Of a stretch of DNA of 64,000 nucleotides, positions 63,116 to 64,000 are shown in pieces. How positions within the stretch are numbered: position 1 is the first letter of the stretch; each line of letters opens with the position of its first letter. Below the pieces are notes generated by a model that was not told the origin of the DNA, did not search any database, and worked only from the letters and a program-made list of their open reading frames with translations. Source of the DNA: Chitinophaga filiformis (GTDB taxonomy: Bacteria > Bacteroidota > Bacteroidia > Chitinophagales > Chitinophagaceae); contig NZ_FNBN01000012.1 of assembly GCF_900102545.1 (NCBI RefSeq), positions 76,629 to 140,628 of the forward strand, written 5' to 3'. The position numbers and the translations under genes were made by a program.

Positions 63116-64000
63116 ATGGTAAAGCTTGTTTGTAAAGCGATCAGTATGCTGTTGTTGTTGTGCTGCCTGTTGTCCCCGGTTACCCACGTTGTAGCCCAGG
63201 CGACTGCCGACAGCCCAAGGGTTACTATTACCGGAAAGAATATCCCCCTTAACACCGTTTTCAAAACTATTGCCCGGCAAACAGGCTATTATTTTGTATT
63301 TGATAACGCCATTATCGATGGTAAGGAGAAGATAACCCTTTATTATAAAAACGCCCATTGGGAAGATGTACTGGCCCAGGTAGTGAAAAACAGGAATATC
63401 AGCTGGCTGAAACAGGGAAAGAGAATATATCTGCAAATAACTGATACGGGCAAGTTGCCACAGATCAAAGAAGATACTTTACGTGTAACGATACGTGGAC
63501 GCATCACCGATAATAACAACCAGCCTGTGCCCGGTGCTACCATCGTAATAAGAGGTACTTCCCGGGGCATGACCACGGGCAATAACGGTGAGTTCGAACT
63601 GTTTGGGGTAGCCCAGCCGGCATTACTACGCATTTCATCCCTGGGATATACCGCTGTTGATACTACCCTCTATGGCACACGTTTACACGAGATACGCCTG
63701 AAAGAGGCCGTCAATACCCTCGATGCCACCGTCGTGATCGGCTATGGCTCCAGCAGCCGCCGCCTGCTTACAGGCTCCGTCAGCAGGATCACAGGGGAAC
63801 AACTGGCAGCACAACCTGTCGCCAATGCGTTGTCTGCCCTCCAGGGACAGATACCCGGCGTACAGGTCACCAGTACCAACGGACTGCCAGGCGCTCAGAT
63901 CAAACTGTATATCAGGGGACGGAATTCCATCGCTGCCGGCAATGATCCCTTATTCATCGTAGATGGTGTCCCCTTTGACATCACCCCCCTGAACAATTCG
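63116..64000 (+). CDS. SusC/RagA-type TonB-linked receptor with STN domain, partial
   Basis: The first 295 codons of a receptor cut by the window end. The signal peptide (AISMLLLLCCLLSPVTHVVA) is followed by an STN signalling domain (LNTVFKTIARQTGYYFVFDN, residues ~40-105), a carboxypeptidase-like regulatory domain (VTIRGRITDNNNQPVPGATI, ~122-205) and the plug (IGYGSSSRRLLTGSVSRI, LQGQIPGVQVTSTNGLPG, IRGRNSIAAGNDPLFIVDG). It takes up glycans or peptides across the outer membrane and, through STN, signals to the FecR protein just upstream (52-bp gap). A SusD partner would be expected beyond the edge. Confidence 0.93.
   Translation, partial: MVKLVCKAISMLLLLCCLLSPVTHVVAQATADSPRVTITGKNIPLNTVFKTIARQTGYYFVFDNAIIDGKEKITLYYKNAHWEDVLAQVVKNRNISWLKQGKRIYLQITDTGKLPQIKEDTLRVTIRGRITDNNNQPVPGATIVIRGTSRGMTTGNNGEFELFGVAQPALLRISSLGYTAVDTTLYGTRLHEIRLKEAVNTLDATVVIGYGSSSRRLLTGSVSRITGEQLAAQPVANALSALQGQIPGVQVTSTNGLPGAQIKLYIRGRNSIAAGNDPLFIVDGVPFDITPLNNS

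Overview
The window looks like chromosomal DNA of a Bacteroidota member of the Chitinophagaceae, most likely Chitinophaga or a close relative. This rests on several features seen together: a sigma/FecR/SusC-type (STN-plug) signalling set at the right edge, TAnnTTTG-type promoters, many lipoproteins with short signal peptides, hybrid two-component kinases, RHS proteins of the Bacteroidota type (PA14 and DUF5977-like modules), and large intergenic repeats. No rRNA or tRNA gene was seen. The genus is an inference from protein style, not from a marker gene.

Left part (1-18 kb): a CGNR zinc-finger regulator divergent from an EamA exporter, a ComA-like phosphosulfolactate synthase, a repeat-rich intergenic stretch, a YD-like lipoprotein, an aldo/keto reductase, and a hydroxyproline-type catabolic unit (AraC regulator divergent from a DapA-family deaminase/dehydratase, a ketoglutarate-semialdehyde dehydrogenase and an amino acid permease). 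Next comes the three-gene circularly permuted ATP-grasp / alpha-E / transglutaminase operon, an orphan OmpR-type regulator, a TonB-dependent siderophore-type receptor behind a long inverted repeat, and a lipoprotein.

Middle (18.9-41.9 kb): one large plus-strand RHS polymorphic-toxin locus. Three consecutive genes encode a 2197-residue secreted SpvB/PA14/DUF5977-like protein, a 543-residue companion and a 2851-residue RHS protein with a variable C-terminal toxin-like tip, followed by a putative immunity gene. Behind it lie three promoterless orphan tip cassettes. Each starts inside the conserved RHS core without an ATG and carries a different tip (Ntox44-like, alpha/beta-hydrolase, BECR-RNase-like) and its own putative immunity function. 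The spacers contain terminators, short shared repeats and two decayed antisense XRE-regulator remnants, so the cassettes look like duplicated and eroding units that could recombine into the main gene. This is the most interesting system in the window.

Right part (42-64 kb): a conserved unknown protein, two copies of a dyad-symmetric ~170-bp repeat and a MITE-like hairpin, an NHL/IPT lipoprotein, a nucleoside deaminase, a large GAF/PAS hybrid kinase, and a second hydroxyproline unit (4-hydroxyproline epimerase, D-amino-acid dehydrogenase, DUF885 peptidase). Together with the 6.5-10.3 kb genes this second unit would complete a trans-4-hydroxy-L-proline to 2-oxoglutarate pathway. Then follow a 36-bp tandem array made of 9-bp subunits, an outer-membrane barrel, RmuC, a basic-secretory-protein peptidase, a CHASE3 hybrid kinase with its own response regulator, and an ECF sigma-like protein with FecR and the start of a SusC-type receptor that runs off the window.
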